Below, piece by piece: positions 16,708 through 25,257 of a stretch of DNA of 64,000 nucleotides (its first letter is position 1; each line of letters opens with the position of its first letter). The notes beneath the pieces were generated by a model. The model ran no database searches. It was not told the origin of the DNA and worked only from the letters and a program-made list of their open reading frames with translations. The translations under genes were made by a program, and so were the position numbers. The stretch is from G963668605 sp963668605 (GTDB lineage Bacteria; Acidobacteriota; Terriglobia; Bryobacterales; Bryobacteraceae): NCBI GenBank assembly GCA_963668605.1, contig OY764903.1, positions 2,666,001-2,730,000 of the forward strand. Reading direction: 5' to 3'.

Positions 16708-17346
16708 ATGGTAGATCTGAACCAGTTGCACGATGCCGTTCTGAACGGCGACGCCAAGAAGGCGCTGGCCGTCACCAAGGAAGCTATTGCCGACGGTGTC
16801 GACCCCCTGGAACTTGTCACGAAATACATGGTAACGGCGATGGATGAGGTAGGCCGCCGCTTTGAGTGCGAAGAGTATTTCGTTCCCGAGTTGCTATTAG
16901 CGGCGCGCGCGATGAAGGGTTCGCTCGAACTCATCCGGCCGCTGCTTGCCGCGCAAGGCACGCAACCCATCGGCCGCGTCGTAATCGGAACGGTGAAAGG
17001 CGACCTGCATGATATCGGCAAGAACCTTGTAGGCTCCATGCTCGAAGGCGCCGGCTTCGAAGTAATCGACCTCGGCGCCGATGTCGCTCCCCAAAAGTTT
17101 GTCGATGCCGTGAAGGAACGCAACGCCAACATCGTTTGCCTTTCGGCACTGCTTACCGTGACCATGCCGATGATGAAGACCACGATCACCGCAATCAACG
17201 AAGCCGGCATCCGCGGACTGGTAAAAATCATGGTCGGCGGCGCGCCCGTCACTGAGCAGTACGCGAAAGAGATCGGCGCCGACGGTTATTCGGAAAATGC
17301 CGGTTCCGCGGTGACTCTGGCGCGTACGCTGGTCAAGGCGGCCTAG
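16708..17346 (+). CDS. corrinoid (B12)-binding methyltransferase protein
   Basis: A 212-aa protein with the two-part fold of MtaC/MtbC/MttC-type corrinoid proteins. An N-terminal helical cap (residues 1-85) precedes a Rossmann cobalamin domain. The latter has D-L-H-D-I-G-K-N with the lower-ligand His101, SALLTVTM and GGAPVT. It carries a methyl group on cobalt between two partner methyltransferases. The ATG has a very good ribosome-binding site (TTAGGAGG) 6 nt upstream. It heads a three-gene unit with a homocysteine methyltransferase and a DUF1638 protein. The methyl-donor-specific (MtaB-like) enzyme is not in the window. Confidence 0.93.
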   Translation: MVDLNQLHDAVLNGDAKKALAVTKEAIADGVDPLELVTKYMVTAMDEVGRRFECEEYFVPELLLAARAMKGSLELIRPLLAAQGTQPIGRVVIGTVKGDLHDIGKNLVGSMLEGAGFEVIDLGADVAPQKFVDAVKERNANIVCLSALLTVTMPMMKTTITAINEAGIRGLVKIMVGGAPVTEQYAKEIGADGYSENAGSAVTLARTLVKAA

Positions 17347-17349
17347 CAG

Positions 17350-18228
17350 ATGCATTCCGCATTGAAAGCTCTTCTGGCCTCGGGTCCCGTCGTCACCGAC
17401 GGGGCCTGGGGTACGCAATTGCAGGCGCGCGGACTGGCGGGCGGCGAATGCCCGGACGGCTGGAACCTGACGCGACCGGATCGTGTGGAGTCGGTCGCGA
17501 GCGCGTATGTCAACGCCGGCAGCCAGGTCATCCTCAGCAATACGTTTCGCGCGAATCGGGCGGCGCTCGAAGGCTACGGCCTCGCCGCTCAGACGATCGA
17601 GATCAACCGCGCCGGTGCAGCCATCTCAGCGCGTGCGGCGGCTGGCAAGGCGTTTGTGTTCGCCTCCATCGGCCCAAGCGGCAAGATGCTCGTCACGGAA
17701 GAGATCAGCGAAGACGCGCTGCGCGCCACATTTGAAGAGCAGGCCCGGGCCCTCGCGGAAGGTGGCGCGAATGGGTTGGTAATCGAGACGATGGGCGATC
17801 TGGCCGAAGCCGTCATTGCGGTGGAGGCGGCCAAAACGACCGGCCTGCCTGTCGCCGCCTGCATGGTTTACGATAGCGGCAAGAACAAGGACCGCACCAT
17901 GATGGGCAACACGCCGGAGCAGGCAGCCGAAGCACTGGCAAAGGCTGGCGCGGACGTGGTCGGCGCGAATTGCGGACGCGGCATCGCCGGTTATCTGCCG
18001 ATCTGCCAGCGACTGCACGCGGCCACTGATCTGCCTATCTGGATCAAAGCCAACGCCGGGCTGCCGGAGATGATCGATGGCGAGTTGGTCTACCAGGACA
18101 CGCCCGAGCGCTTCAGTTCGTTCGGCCCCGCCCTGATCGAGGCCGGCGCGAGTTTCATCGGCGGCTGCTGCGGCACGAGTCCGGAATTCATTCGCGCATT
18201 GAAACAGAGGCTTGCCGAGTGCGCCTGA
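17350..18228 (+). CDS. homocysteine S-methyltransferase-family protein
   Basis: A 292-aa zinc-dependent methyltransferase barrel. Family marks include VVTDGAWGTQLQARG at the N-terminus, LSNTFRANR, and the three zinc-ligand cysteines Cys208 (GANCGRG), Cys273 and Cys274 (GGCCGTSP). It should move a methyl group from a corrinoid or sulfonium donor to homocysteine or a related thiol. It starts 3 nt after the corrinoid protein gene, so the methylated corrinoid is the obvious donor, giving a split, MetH-like arrangement. The alternative is a methyl-corrinoid:tetrahydrofolate role, but the Cys set argues for a thiol acceptor. Confidence 0.9.
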   Translation: MHSALKALLASGPVVTDGAWGTQLQARGLAGGECPDGWNLTRPDRVESVASAYVNAGSQVILSNTFRANRAALEGYGLAAQTIEINRAGAAISARAAAGKAFVFASIGPSGKMLVTEEISEDALRATFEEQARALAEGGANGLVIETMGDLAEAVIAVEAAKTTGLPVAACMVYDSGKNKDRTMMGNTPEQAAEALAKAGADVVGANCGRGIAGYLPICQRLHAATDLPIWIKANAGLPEMIDGELVYQDTPERFSSFGPALIEAGASFIGGCCGTSPEFIRALKQRLAECA

Positions 18229-18962
18229 AGTTGATCGGTTGCGAGATCCTTTACAGGGAGATGTGTGCGCTGATCGCGCGCTCACGCAACCAGGTCGATT
18301 TCGAGTTTCTGCCGAAGGGCCTGCATGATATGGCCTCCGCCGGAATGCTTGAACGCCTGCAGAAGGCCGTCGACGCCGTCGATGCTGTTGATGCGGAGCA
18401 CTATGATGCGATCCTGCTCGGCTACGCGCTATGCGGTACTGGCCTGGTCGGATTGACCGCGCGCGGAATTCCGTTGGTGCTGCCGCGCGGACACGATTGC
18501 ATGACGCTCTTCATGGGCAGCAAAGAGCGCTACCTCGACTACTTCATCAACCATGCGGGTGTTTACTTCCGAACCACTGGCTGGCTCGAACGCGCACAAA
18601 GCCTCAATCAGCTTTCGATCCAAAGCAAGAACGGCCTCGACCCGGACTACACCGCGCTAGTAGCCAAGTACGGTGAAGAAAATGCGCAGTATCTGTACCA
18701 GGAGCTAAGCGGTTCGCTCGTCAATTACAAGCAGCTCACGTTTATTGAGATGGGCATCGAGCCGGACGACAGTTTCGAGCGCCGTTCGCGGGAAGAAGCC
18801 GAGTCGCGCGGTTGGTCTTTCGAGAAGATCGCCGGTGACATGTCATTGCTCAAAGCGCTGGTCGAAGGCGAGTGGGACGAGCAGCGTTTTCTCGTTGTCA
18901 AGCCGGGACAGCGCATCGTGGCCCGTTACAACGACGATATCGTCGGCGCTGAAGACGCCTAA
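18219..18962 (+). CDS. DUF1638-family protein
   Basis: A 247-aa cytosolic protein resembling DUF1638, which is often found next to corrinoid methyltransferase genes. Visible conserved parts are LKLIGCEILYREMCALIARS, the ILLGYALCGTGLVGL segment, PLVLPRGHDCMTLFMGSKER and a KPGQRIVARY end. The Cys in GCEI, the Cys in LCG and the HDC pair suggest a metal or cofactor site, but this is inference. The GTG start overlaps the methyltransferase gene by 10 nt, so expression is coupled. A short in-frame repeat (VDAVDAVDA) lies near residue 50. The function is unproven. Confidence 0.8.
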   Translation: MRLKLIGCEILYREMCALIARSRNQVDFEFLPKGLHDMASAGMLERLQKAVDAVDAVDAEHYDAILLGYALCGTGLVGLTARGIPLVLPRGHDCMTLFMGSKERYLDYFINHAGVYFRTTGWLERAQSLNQLSIQSKNGLDPDYTALVAKYGEENAQYLYQELSGSLVNYKQLTFIEMGIEPDDSFERRSREEAESRGWSFEKIAGDMSLLKALVEGEWDEQRFLVVKPGQRIVARYNDDIVGAEDA

Positions 18963-19019
18963 CGTCGCAAACTAATTCGCCTCGCAGCGCGATTCACACG
19001 CATCCAATAGGAAGATCCC

Positions 19020-20477
19020 ATGTTGCCACGAATCGCGATCACCGGAGCCACCGGCTACATTGGCGGACGCTTGGCCCCGCGCCTGCTCGAAGCCGGCTAC
19101 GCCGTCCGGTGTCTGGTCCGCTCGCCCGGAAAATTGCGCGACCGCGAGTGGGCGGCCGATCCGTGCGTGGAAATAGTGCAGGCCGATCTCTCAGACGGCG
19201 CGTCCGTGGAAAGTGCACTCACGGGCTGTGCGGCGGCCTTCTACCTGGTTCACTCGATGACCTCCGCCGGTTCGCAGTATGCCGCCCGCGATCGCGATCT
19301 CGCTCTGATTTTCGCCAGCGCGGCGCGCGATGCGGGCGTCGCACGCATCCTCTATCTGGGGGGCCTCGGCGAGACGGGCCAGGATCTGAGCGAACATCTC
19401 GCTTCGCGCCGCGAAGTGGAGGCGGCGCTGGCTTCCACGCGCGTGCCAGTCACGGTATTTCGCGCCGCGATGATTATCGGCTCCGGTTCCGCCTCTTTTG
19501 AAATCCTGCGTTATCTCGTCGAGCGGTTGCCCGTGATGGTTACTCCGAAATGGGTCAGCACACCCTGCCAGCCGATCGCCGTGAGAAATGTAATCGGTTA
19601 CCTTGCCGGTGCATTAGCTGTACCGGAGACGGCGGGCGGCGTCTTCGATATCGGCGGCTCCGAAGCGCTGCCCTACCGCGACATCATGTCCGTGATGGCA
19701 GAGGAGTTGGGCTTACGGCGGCGCTGGGTGATCCCGGTCCCGGTGCTCACTCCGCGGCTGAGTTCGTATTGGATCCACCTCGTCACGCCGCTCAGCCACA
19801 ACATAGCAAAGCCTCTCGCGGAGGGGCTCAAGAATCCCGTCGTGTGCCGCGAAGACCGCATTCAGAAACTGATCCCGCAGGATCTGCTCGGCGTCCGGGA
19901 GGCGATTCGCGCGGCGTTGAGCAAGGTCGCCGCTCACCAGGTGGAGACGACGTGGTCGATGGCGGGTCCGATTCCGGGCGACCCGGATTGGGCCGGCGGC
20001 ACGGTCTTTCGGGATGCGCGTGAACTTGTCATCGCGGCTCCCGGCTGGGCTGCCTTCCGCGCGGTGTGCCGCGTCGGCGGCGGCCACGGATGGTACGCCG
20101 CGGATTGGTTGTGGCGCATCCGCGGATGGATGGATCAACTCGCCGGTGGACCGGGACTGCGCCGTGGACGCCGCGACCCGGATGTCGTCGCTTACGGAGA
20201 GGCCCTCGATTTCTGGCGCGTCGTGGGCTTTGAGCGCAACCGGCTTCTGGCGCTGCGCGCCGAGATGAAACTGCCCGGCGAGGCGCTGCTCGAGTTTTGC
20301 ATCGAAGCGCGCGGCGACTGCCAGTGCAGTTTGAAGCAAACCGCACTGTTCCGCCCGCGCGGATTGTTCGGACTCGTCTATTGGTATGCCGTGCTCCCGC
20401 TGCACCACATAGTCTTCAGCGGCATGTTGGTCGGCATACAGCGGGAAGCGTTGGAAATTGCAGAGGGCGCGAAATGA
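19020..20477 (+). CDS. NAD(P)-binding SDR-like protein with C-terminal DUF2867
   Basis: A 485-aa fusion. Residues 1 to about 290 form an atypical SDR/NmrA-like Rossmann domain (IAITGATGYIGGRLAPRLLE). The C-terminal part (from about 300) looks like DUF2867, with GGGHGWYAADWLWRIRGWMD and the LPGEALLEFCIEA ... LKQTALFRPRGLFGLVYW pattern. Such proteins occur widely in soil bacteria, with no firm function. A hydrophobic C-terminal segment may bring it to the membrane. AGGAAGA gives a reasonable ribosome-binding site. It is probably transcribed apart from the corrinoid operon, since the gap is 57 nt. Confidence 0.82.
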   Translation: MLPRIAITGATGYIGGRLAPRLLEAGYAVRCLVRSPGKLRDREWAADPCVEIVQADLSDGASVESALTGCAAAFYLVHSMTSAGSQYAARDRDLALIFASAARDAGVARILYLGGLGETGQDLSEHLASRREVEAALASTRVPVTVFRAAMIIGSGSASFEILRYLVERLPVMVTPKWVSTPCQPIAVRNVIGYLAGALAVPETAGGVFDIGGSEALPYRDIMSVMAEELGLRRRWVIPVPVLTPRLSSYWIHLVTPLSHNIAKPLAEGLKNPVVCREDRIQKLIPQDLLGVREAIRAALSKVAAHQVETTWSMAGPIPGDPDWAGGTVFRDARELVIAAPGWAAFRAVCRVGGGHGWYAADWLWRIRGWMDQLAGGPGLRRGRRDPDVVAYGEALDFWRVVGFERNRLLALRAEMKLPGEALLEFCIEARGDCQCSLKQTALFRPRGLFGLVYWYAVLPLHHIVFSGMLVGIQREALEIAEGAK

Positions 20478-20526
20478 GCGTTGCGAACACACGTATGGTT
20501 ATCATCGGCGCCGCACGCACGCGCGC

Positions 20527-21897
20527 TCAATCCTCTTTGCGCAGATTGAATTTCTCCATGCGGTAGATCAGCATCTTGCGGCTGATGTCGAGACACTCGG
20601 CGGCCTTGGTCTGGTTCCAGCCAAAGCGCTGCAGCGCGCGCAGCACTAGTTCGCGCTCTACGGCCTCAATGCTGATGCCTTCCGGCGGCAGTTCGAGCTG
20701 AATCGATTCCATCGCGGGACGCTCGCGGGAGAGGAATTCCGGAAGATCGGCGACGGTGACTTCATCGCCCGGCGCAAGCACGACCATACGTTCCACCGCG
20801 TTTTCCAGTTCGCGAATGTTGCCGGGCCAGCGATGCTTTGCGAAGTACGGCAGAAGCGACGGGCTCATTTTCAATTGCGGCCGGTTGAGACGCAGCTTGA
20901 ACTTCTGAAAAAACATCGCCGCCAATTCTGGAATGTCATCCGGCCGTTCGCGCAACGGCGGAAGAGTCAGCGGGATCACCTCAAGCCGGTAATAGAGATC
21001 TTCGCGAAACGTGCCGTCCTCAACCATGGCGCTAAGATTGCGATGCGTCGCGGCGATAATGCGCACGTTCACCTTGACCGGAGCCGTGGCGCCGATTTTC
21101 TCAATCTCGCGCTCCTGAATCAACCGCAACAATTTGACCTGCAAGTCCAGCGGCATCTCGCCAATCTCGTCGAGAAACAATGAGCCCTGGTCGGCCATTT
21201 CGATTTTGCCCTGCTTGTTCCCGACCGCGCCGGTGAACGCTCCGCGCGTGTGCCCGAACAATTCCGATTCGAGCAACTCTTTCGGAATTGCGCCGCAATT
21301 GATCACGACGAAAGGCTTGTCGCGCCGAGGGCTGTTGAAGTGAATCGCTTTCGCGAGCAGTTCCTTGCCCGTACCGGTCTCGCCGCGGATCAGCACTGTG
21401 GAATCGCTCTGCGCCGCACGCGCCGCGTTGTCGAGCGTCACCAGCAGATTCTTCGACTTCCCGGCGATGTTCTCAAATCCATACTTGCGGTCGATCGCGG
21501 CGCGCAGGTTCTGAACCTCTTCGCGTAAGCGATGATGCTCCAGCGCACGCGCGAGGACCATGTTTAGCGCGGCGGAGTCGACCGGCTTGATGATGTAATC
21601 GTAAGCACCCAGCCGCATCGCTTCGACAGCGGACTCAATCGTACCGAACGCCGTAATCACTACGACAATAATCTCCGGATACTCCTGCTTTACACGCTGG
21701 AGCAACTCGATGCCGCTCATGCCCGGCATCTTGAGGTCGGTGAGCACGAGGTCTTGAGGATGCCTGGCGAGCAGTTCCAGCGCCTGCTTTCCGTCGCTCG
21801 CCGTCATCGCTTCGTAGCCCGCGTGCTGTAACTTGAGTTGCGTGACGCGGCGCAGGTTCTCCTCGTCGTCGACGACCAGAATCCGCTTGCCTGTCAT
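20527..21897 (-). CDS. sigma-54-dependent response regulator (NtrC/ZraR type)
   Basis: A 456-aa three-domain regulator. The receiver (residues 1-120) has phosphoacceptor Asp54 in LTDLKMPG and Lys104 in IIKPVD. The AAA+ domain contains the Walker A GETGTGKE and the sigma-54-contact loop GAFTGA. The C-terminal Fis-type helix-turn-helix (FGWNQTKAAECLDISRKMLI) binds an upstream enhancer. The gene overlaps the histidine kinase stop (ATGA), so it is the third gene of a transglycosylase, kinase and regulator unit. The divergent efflux operon 2 kb away has a sigma-54-like promoter, which makes it the likely target. Confidence 0.95.
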   Translation of the reverse strand: MTGKRILVVDDEENLRRVTQLKLQHAGYEAMTASDGKQALELLARHPQDLVLTDLKMPGMSGIELLQRVKQEYPEIIVVVITAFGTIESAVEAMRLGAYDYIIKPVDSAALNMVLARALEHHRLREEVQNLRAAIDRKYGFENIAGKSKNLLVTLDNAARAAQSDSTVLIRGETGTGKELLAKAIHFNSPRRDKPFVVINCGAIPKELLESELFGHTRGAFTGAVGNKQGKIEMADQGSLFLDEIGEMPLDLQVKLLRLIQEREIEKIGATAPVKVNVRIIAATHRNLSAMVEDGTFREDLYYRLEVIPLTLPPLRERPDDIPELAAMFFQKFKLRLNRPQLKMSPSLLPYFAKHRWPGNIRELENAVERMVVLAPGDEVTVADLPEFLSRERPAMESIQLELPPEGISIEAVERELVLRALQRFGWNQTKAAECLDISRKMLIYRMEKFNLRKED

Positions 21898-22988
21898 TGG
21901 GCCGCTCCTCGCGTTTGTGGAAAGAACAGACTGAACGTCGTGCCGCGCTCCGGGTTCGCGGAAACGGACACGCTACCGCCGTGCTGACTCACGATCTGGT
22001 GAACTACCGAGAGCCCGAGACCAGTGCCCGTATCTTTCGTTGTGAAAAATGGATCGAAGATTTTTTCGAGATGCTCTTCCGGAATTCCAGCGCCCTCATC
22101 GCTGACTTCGATGAGCACTCCGCCTTCCCTGCTCTGCGCCGTCAAAGCGACAATACCGCCATCGGGCATGGCCTGTGCGGCGTTGAGGGTGAGATTGACG
22201 AGTACTTGCAGAAGTTGTTCCTCATCGCCGGGCAAGCTGGGAATGCCACGCTCCACCTGACTGTGAAAACGAATGCCGCTTCCCGCCGAATGGTTGACCA
22301 GCCCCACCACGGAGGCGATCAACCCACCCACGTCGACCTCCCGCCATTCGGGATGGCGCGGCCTGGCGAAATCGAGCAGGCTCGTCAAAAGGCGATTCAG
22401 CCGCGCACACTCCTTACGGATGATTGCCAGCGTTTCCTTGCGCACCTCCGGTTGATCCGACGCGGCATCGAGCACCTCCGCCGCTCCATCAATGCTCGCC
22501 AACGGATTGCGGATCTCATGCGCCAGACCCGCGGCCAACTGCCCGATGGCCGACATGCGGTCCGCACGTTTCACCTGCTCGAACGTATCTTGCAGTTCGC
22601 CGTGAACCTGCCGTAATTTACTTGCGGTGGCCTGTAATTCCAGGCGCCGGCGGCGCTCACGGTCCGATAGGATTCCGGTGACCGCACCCACCGCAAAGAA
22701 CATCAAGATCTCCGCGTACTGCTCCATCGAATAGTGGTGTTCGTGACTCCACATCGTGACGATATGAGGGATGTAGAGCAGGCCCGCCACGGTTGCGGCC
22801 AGCAGTCCGCCTTGCCAGCCGAAGGCGATCGCAGCATAGACGACGGGCAGATAGTAAAGCCGCTGGAAGACGCCGTGCCATAAACGCAGTTCCGGCGGCG
22901 TGAGATAGTGGCCGGCGCTTGTGATTGCGATGCCGGCCGCGACCAGCGCGATGGCTTTCCAGGTTGGCTTTTGAGGTTCGGGTTCCAT
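21894..22988 (-). CDS. membrane histidine kinase
   Basis: A 364-aa kinase. Four hydrophobic segments (about residues 10-95) form an integral membrane sensor with a short His/Met-rich loop, MWSHEHHYSMEQY. A coiled-coil linker, the H-box (GLAHEIRNPLASIDGA, the phosphorylated His) and an ATPase domain follow, the last with NLTLNAAQAM, DEGAGIP and GTGLGLSV. It should phosphorylate the regulator encoded next. I start at 22988; a longer frame to 23060 overlaps the preceding gene by 62 nt and adds only a disordered tail. The loop could sense metal, but that is inference. Confidence 0.92.
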   Translation of the reverse strand: MEPEPQKPTWKAIALVAAGIAITSAGHYLTPPELRLWHGVFQRLYYLPVVYAAIAFGWQGGLLAATVAGLLYIPHIVTMWSHEHHYSMEQYAEILMFFAVGAVTGILSDRERRRRLELQATASKLRQVHGELQDTFEQVKRADRMSAIGQLAAGLAHEIRNPLASIDGAAEVLDAASDQPEVRKETLAIIRKECARLNRLLTSLLDFARPRHPEWREVDVGGLIASVVGLVNHSAGSGIRFHSQVERGIPSLPGDEEQLLQVLVNLTLNAAQAMPDGGIVALTAQSREGGVLIEVSDEGAGIPEEHLEKIFDPFFTTKDTGTGLGLSVVHQIVSQHGGSVSVSANPERGTTFSLFFPQTRGAAQ

Positions 22989-22998
22989 GCCTTGAGTC

Positions 22999-23766
22999 TC
23001 AGGGTGCAAGCGCGAAGGGGGCGAATAGGATCGTGGTGGCGCGTTTCGCTGTGTGGTCATCTATGCTCGCTGGTTCCTGATCGCGGCCCTCTCCGATGAA
23101 TTGCGCGGCCAGAACGGCGGGCACATATGCTTGCGTTTCCCGCGGCAAAAACCCGCCTTCGGAAAGACGCCAAAAGTCTCGCGCACCGGCTCGTTCGATG
23201 GCGTTCTGAATCCGGCCCTCACCCGCATTGTAAGCCGCCAATGCGAGCGGCCAGTCTCCAAACGTAGCATACAGAAACTTCAGGTAGCGCGCCGCGGCTT
23301 GCGTCGATTTCTCGGGGTCCATGCGTTCCTCGCGCGAAAGGCCGTATCGCAAAGCTGTACCGGGCATCAACTGCCAGAGGCCCAGTGCGTCTTTGGGAGA
23401 GCGCGCCGCCGGGTTATAGCCACTCTCAACAAGTCCCACCCAGAGCAGTTCGGCGGGAAGTCCGGCATCGCGGAAGACACGCGCGATCATCGGGCGGTAG
23501 GCCGCCAAGCGGCTGAGGGACGCGCGAAACTGTGCAGCCCCGACGCCGCGGAAATAGCGCAGAAACTCTTCGACGGCAGGAGGCTGTGCAGGGACGCCGA
23601 CAGGTTGCGGCGTGGACATCGGAAGTGCGGCAGGTTCGCGCACCTGCTCGGCTCGGTCGAGCATTTCGTCGAGCACTCGCTGCCATTGCGGAATTCCCTC
23701 CGCGGCATGTAGACCGGCTGCGCTCATAAGCAACACAGCGAATTTCACTGATAACGGGATACGCAC
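22999..23766 (-). CDS. lytic transglycosylase (SLT family 1)
   Basis: A 255-aa periplasmic enzyme that cleaves peptidoglycan glycan strands with formation of 1,6-anhydro-MurNAc. A signal peptide (VRIPLSVKFAVLLMSAAGLH) supports the GTG start at 23766; a frame extending to 24105 is not plausible. The SLT domain shows VESGYNPAARSPKDALGLWQ, with the catalytic Glu in ESGYN and the G-L-W-Q-L-M-P motif, then LALAAYNAGEGRI. There is no LysM repeat. It leads the kinase/regulator unit (10-nt gap) and is divergent from the efflux operon. The enzyme may make room for the trans-envelope pump or signal envelope damage. Confidence 0.9.
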   Translation of the reverse strand: MRIPLSVKFAVLLMSAAGLHAAEGIPQWQRVLDEMLDRAEQVREPAALPMSTPQPVGVPAQPPAVEEFLRYFRGVGAAQFRASLSRLAAYRPMIARVFRDAGLPAELLWVGLVESGYNPAARSPKDALGLWQLMPGTALRYGLSREERMDPEKSTQAAARYLKFLYATFGDWPLALAAYNAGEGRIQNAIERAGARDFWRLSEGGFLPRETQAYVPAVLAAQFIGEGRDQEPASIDDHTAKRATTILFAPFALAP

Positions 23767-23862
23767 TCGACAGTTTGCACTGCATGTCCGCGGCCAATCG
23801 CCGAAACCGTTGAAAAGCCGGTGATAACATCCACCGCTCGAGGTACTAACTGTGCCTGGTTG

Positions 23863-23894
23863 TCCAACTAGTGTCCGAGATCCTCCAACTTGTG
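23863..23894 (+). promoter_or_regulatory. tandem 11-mer pair, possible enhancer for the sigma-54 regulator
   Basis: TCCAACTAGTG (23863-23873) and TCCAACTTGTG (23884-23894) differ by one base and are spaced 21 bp apart, two helical turns. They lie in the 226-bp divergent gap, roughly 100 bp upstream of the sigma-54-like promoter. That is the usual place for an activator site of an NtrC-type protein. Confidence 0.4.
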
Positions 23895-23963
23895 GCCTGT
23901 GACATTCGGTACGCAGATCGCTAAGTGCTGTGCCGTGAGCGCGTTGGAATGCTCGCGTGGGCT

Positions 23964-23980
23964 TGGCGCTGAGCGTGCTT
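23964..23980 (+). promoter_or_regulatory. candidate sigma-54 promoter of the efflux operon
   Basis: TGGCGC-N5-GTGCTT keeps the invariant GG (23965-23966) and GC (23977-23978) with 10 bp between them. It matches the TGGCAY/TTGCW consensus at most fixed positions. Transcription would begin about 3 nt before the ATG at 23993, an unusually short leader. That is the main reason for doubt. Confidence 0.4.
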
Positions 23981-23992
23981 TTAGAAAACCAC

Positions 23993-25246
23993 ATGGACAT
24001 CAGGCTGCGAATCATTCTAGTGCTGCCGCTGCTGGCCGCAAGCCTGGCGGCGCAAGCGGATCGGCGCGAACTTGAGGACCTTATCGCGGAGGCGTTGCGC
24101 AACAATCCGGAGATCGTCGCCGCGCAGAAACGTTATGAGGCGTCCCGGCAGCGGCCCTCGCAGGTCAGCAGTCTACCGGACCCGATGTTCTCCACCGGCT
24201 ACAACAGCAGCGGGAGACCTTGGCCGGGCGCGGGGCTTGGAACAGAAGTGACAAGCAACATCGGGGTGATGGTGTCTCAGGAGATCCCATTCCCCGGAAA
24301 GCGCAAGCTGGCCGGTGACATGGCCGTCAAGGAATCCGAGGCGGAGTGGCAACAATACGAGCAGACAAAGCTAAGCGTGGTGTCGCGCATCAAGCAAGCC
24401 TATTTCCGGCGGGCTTATGCGTTCGCGACCGTGGACGTTTTGAGCCGCAACCTCGATCTGCTCGGGAAGTTCCTGAAGATCACTGAAGCTCGCTACTCGG
24501 TTGGCAAAGCAGCACAACAGGACGTATTCAAAGCACAGACCCAGATCTCCATTCTTGAGACCAAACGCGTGCAGCTCGAACGTGAGAAGAGGGCGCGCGA
24601 GGCAGAGATCAACAGCTTGGTTAACCGCGCGCCAGGGTCACCATTAGGCCGGCCTTCTGACCTTCAACTGATCGATCTGCCGGTAGCTCTCCAGGAACTC
24701 TACACCTCGGCGCGGGAGAACTCACCCATGTTGCACCGCGATGAAAAGATGATTCAACGCTCTGAAGTCGCGGTCAACATGGCGCGCAAGGAATACTATC
24801 CGGACTTTACTCTGAACGGCGGCTATTACAACATGGGCGGCATGGCCCCGATGTACATGTTTCGCGCCGATTTCAAGATTCCGCTCTATTACTTCCGAAA
24901 ACAACGAGCAGCGGTGACGGAGCAGTCGCTGAACCTGGCGCAGTCCAGGAAGACGTACGAAGCCACCAATCAGGGGCTCCACTTCCGGATTCAGGACGAC
25001 TATCTGATGGCGGAGACATCGTCGCAATTGGTGAAGCTCTACGGAAAGACCGTGATCCCGCAGGCAAGCCTTGCCCTGGAGTCTTCACTGTCGTCCTACG
25101 AGACAGGCTCTGTCGATTTCCTAAGCGTCTTCATGAACTACATCACAGTCGTTGAATACCAAATGAACTATTACGAGGAGCTGCAGAACTTCTATCTCGC
25201 CCTCGCCAGGCTCGAAGAGATGACGGGGCGTCCGCTGGTCCAATGA
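23993..25246 (+). CDS. cusC: TolC-family outer-membrane factor of a heavy-metal efflux system
   Basis: A 417-aa outer-membrane efflux protein. A signal peptide (MDIRLRIILVLPLLAASLAA, no lipobox Cys) precedes two TolC repeats rich in coiled coil (EALRNNPEIVAAQKRYEASR and ARENSPMLHRDEKMIQRSEV). It also has the QEIPFPGKRKL motif common in CusC/CzcC-like proteins. It would form the outer-membrane duct for the pump encoded by the next two genes. I chose ATG 23993 because the signal peptide starts there; upstream in-frame starts add a tail without function. It is the first gene of a tightly packed operon. The symbol is by role and the metal is not proven. Confidence 0.88.
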   Translation: MDIRLRIILVLPLLAASLAAQADRRELEDLIAEALRNNPEIVAAQKRYEASRQRPSQVSSLPDPMFSTGYNSSGRPWPGAGLGTEVTSNIGVMVSQEIPFPGKRKLAGDMAVKESEAEWQQYEQTKLSVVSRIKQAYFRRAYAFATVDVLSRNLDLLGKFLKITEARYSVGKAAQQDVFKAQTQISILETKRVQLEREKRAREAEINSLVNRAPGSPLGRPSDLQLIDLPVALQELYTSARENSPMLHRDEKMIQRSEVAVNMARKEYYPDFTLNGGYYNMGGMAPMYMFRADFKIPLYYFRKQRAAVTEQSLNLAQSRKTYEATNQGLHFRIQDDYLMAETSSQLVKLYGKTVIPQASLALESSLSSYETGSVDFLSVFMNYITVVEYQMNYYEELQNFYLALARLEEMTGRPLVQ

Positions 25247-25257
25247 GGAAAAATTCC

